The notes beneath the pieces are model-generated. The model worked only from the letters and a program-made list of their open reading frames with translations. It was not told the origin of the DNA and ran no database searches. From Verrucomicrobiales bacterium (GTDB lineage: Bacteria > Verrucomicrobiota > Verrucomicrobiia > Limisphaerales > UBA1100): 6,160 nt of DNA. The translations under genes and the position numbers were made by a program. The stretch is taken from contig WTHG01000170.1 in NCBI GenBank assembly GCA_011523245.1, positions 1-6,160 on the forward strand. The letters are read 5' to 3'. Positions 6,071 to 6,160 of this stretch are shown here, piece by piece (positions within the stretch are counted from its first letter, which is position 1; every line of letters starts with the position of its first letter).

Positions 6071-6160
6071 TTACGATGAACACCGGCTGGGCACGAACCT
6101 TTTTAGGTAGTCATTGGTCAAAAGGAAATCCGTGACAGCCGCCCCGCACCCGTTACCATC
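6071..6160 (-). CDS. C-terminal end of an unidentified upstream gene
   Basis: From the window edge one minus-strand frame stays open for 29 codons and ends with TAA at 6071, 17 bases before the ATG of the exporter. The readable tail includes VTDFLLTNDYLKRF, a protein-like mix. The other two frames close sooner: one has a stop at its second codon, the other a TGA after 13 codons. I do not recognise the family. The stretch is short enough that an open frame could be chance, but the spacing to the exporter start fits an operon member. Confidence 0.4.
   Translation of the reverse strand, partial: DGNGCGAAVTDFLLTNDYLKRFVPSRCSS

Noticed and set aside
6054..6083. GTG start at 6083 for the exporter
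   Set aside because: It would overlap the upstream open frame by 13 nt, its nearest SD-like AAGG is about 14 bases away, and the family fit begins at ATG 6053. It cannot be fully excluded.
1..6160. Insertion sequences, CRISPR repeats, tRNA or other RNA genes
   Set aside because: No transposase, terminal inverted repeats, repeat-spacer pattern or tRNA-like fold was seen; almost the whole window is accounted for by conserved minus-strand genes.

Overview
The window comes from a Gram-negative-type bacterium with mid-range GC content (mid-50s percent by eye). All the coding sequence lies on the minus strand and is packed as one operon. Gene order in the direction of transcription is: the tail of an unknown gene, an RND/MMPL-type membrane exporter, an HMG-CoA reductase-family protein, a PlsC-type acyltransferase, an alkyl-DHAP synthase (AGPS) homologue, and the first nine codons of a probable short-chain dehydrogenase. 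The style resembles PVC-group (for example Verrucomicrobiota) or myxobacterial genomes, but nothing in the window fixes the phylum. No RNA genes, mobile elements, CRISPR arrays or long repeats are visible.

Layout by coordinate: 1-27 (-), SDR-like N-terminus cut by the window edge; 27-1763 (-), AGPS-like FAD enzyme; 1756-2484 (-), PlsC-family acyltransferase; 2487-3638 (-), class I HMG-CoA reductase-like enzyme; 3639-3725, the only real intergenic gap, 87 bp; 3726-6053 (-), MMPL/RND exporter; 6071-6160 (-), C-terminal end of an unidentified upstream ORF. The last four genes downstream are tightly coupled: a 2-nt gap, then an 8-nt overlap, then a 1-nt overlap, each with a Shine-Dalgarno site inside the preceding gene.

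How the genes could work together: an acyltransferase, an alkyl-DHAP synthase and an SDR are the three activities needed to make 1-alkyl (ether) glycerophospholipids from DHAP (acylate, exchange acyl for alkyl, reduce the ketone). The missing ingredient is a long-chain or isoprenoid alcohol. The HMG-CoA reductase-family member keeps the catalytic Glu/Lys/Asp/His set with class I spacing. It has lost both human residues that grip the free carboxylate of HMG (Ser684 and Lys692 align with Glu and Asn). It may therefore be an alcohol-forming reductase for a different acyl-CoA that supplies the alcohol to AGPS, or alternatively it may feed isoprenoid synthesis. The exporter could move the lipid product across the envelope. 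The family assignments are well supported by the sequence; the combined pathway is inference.
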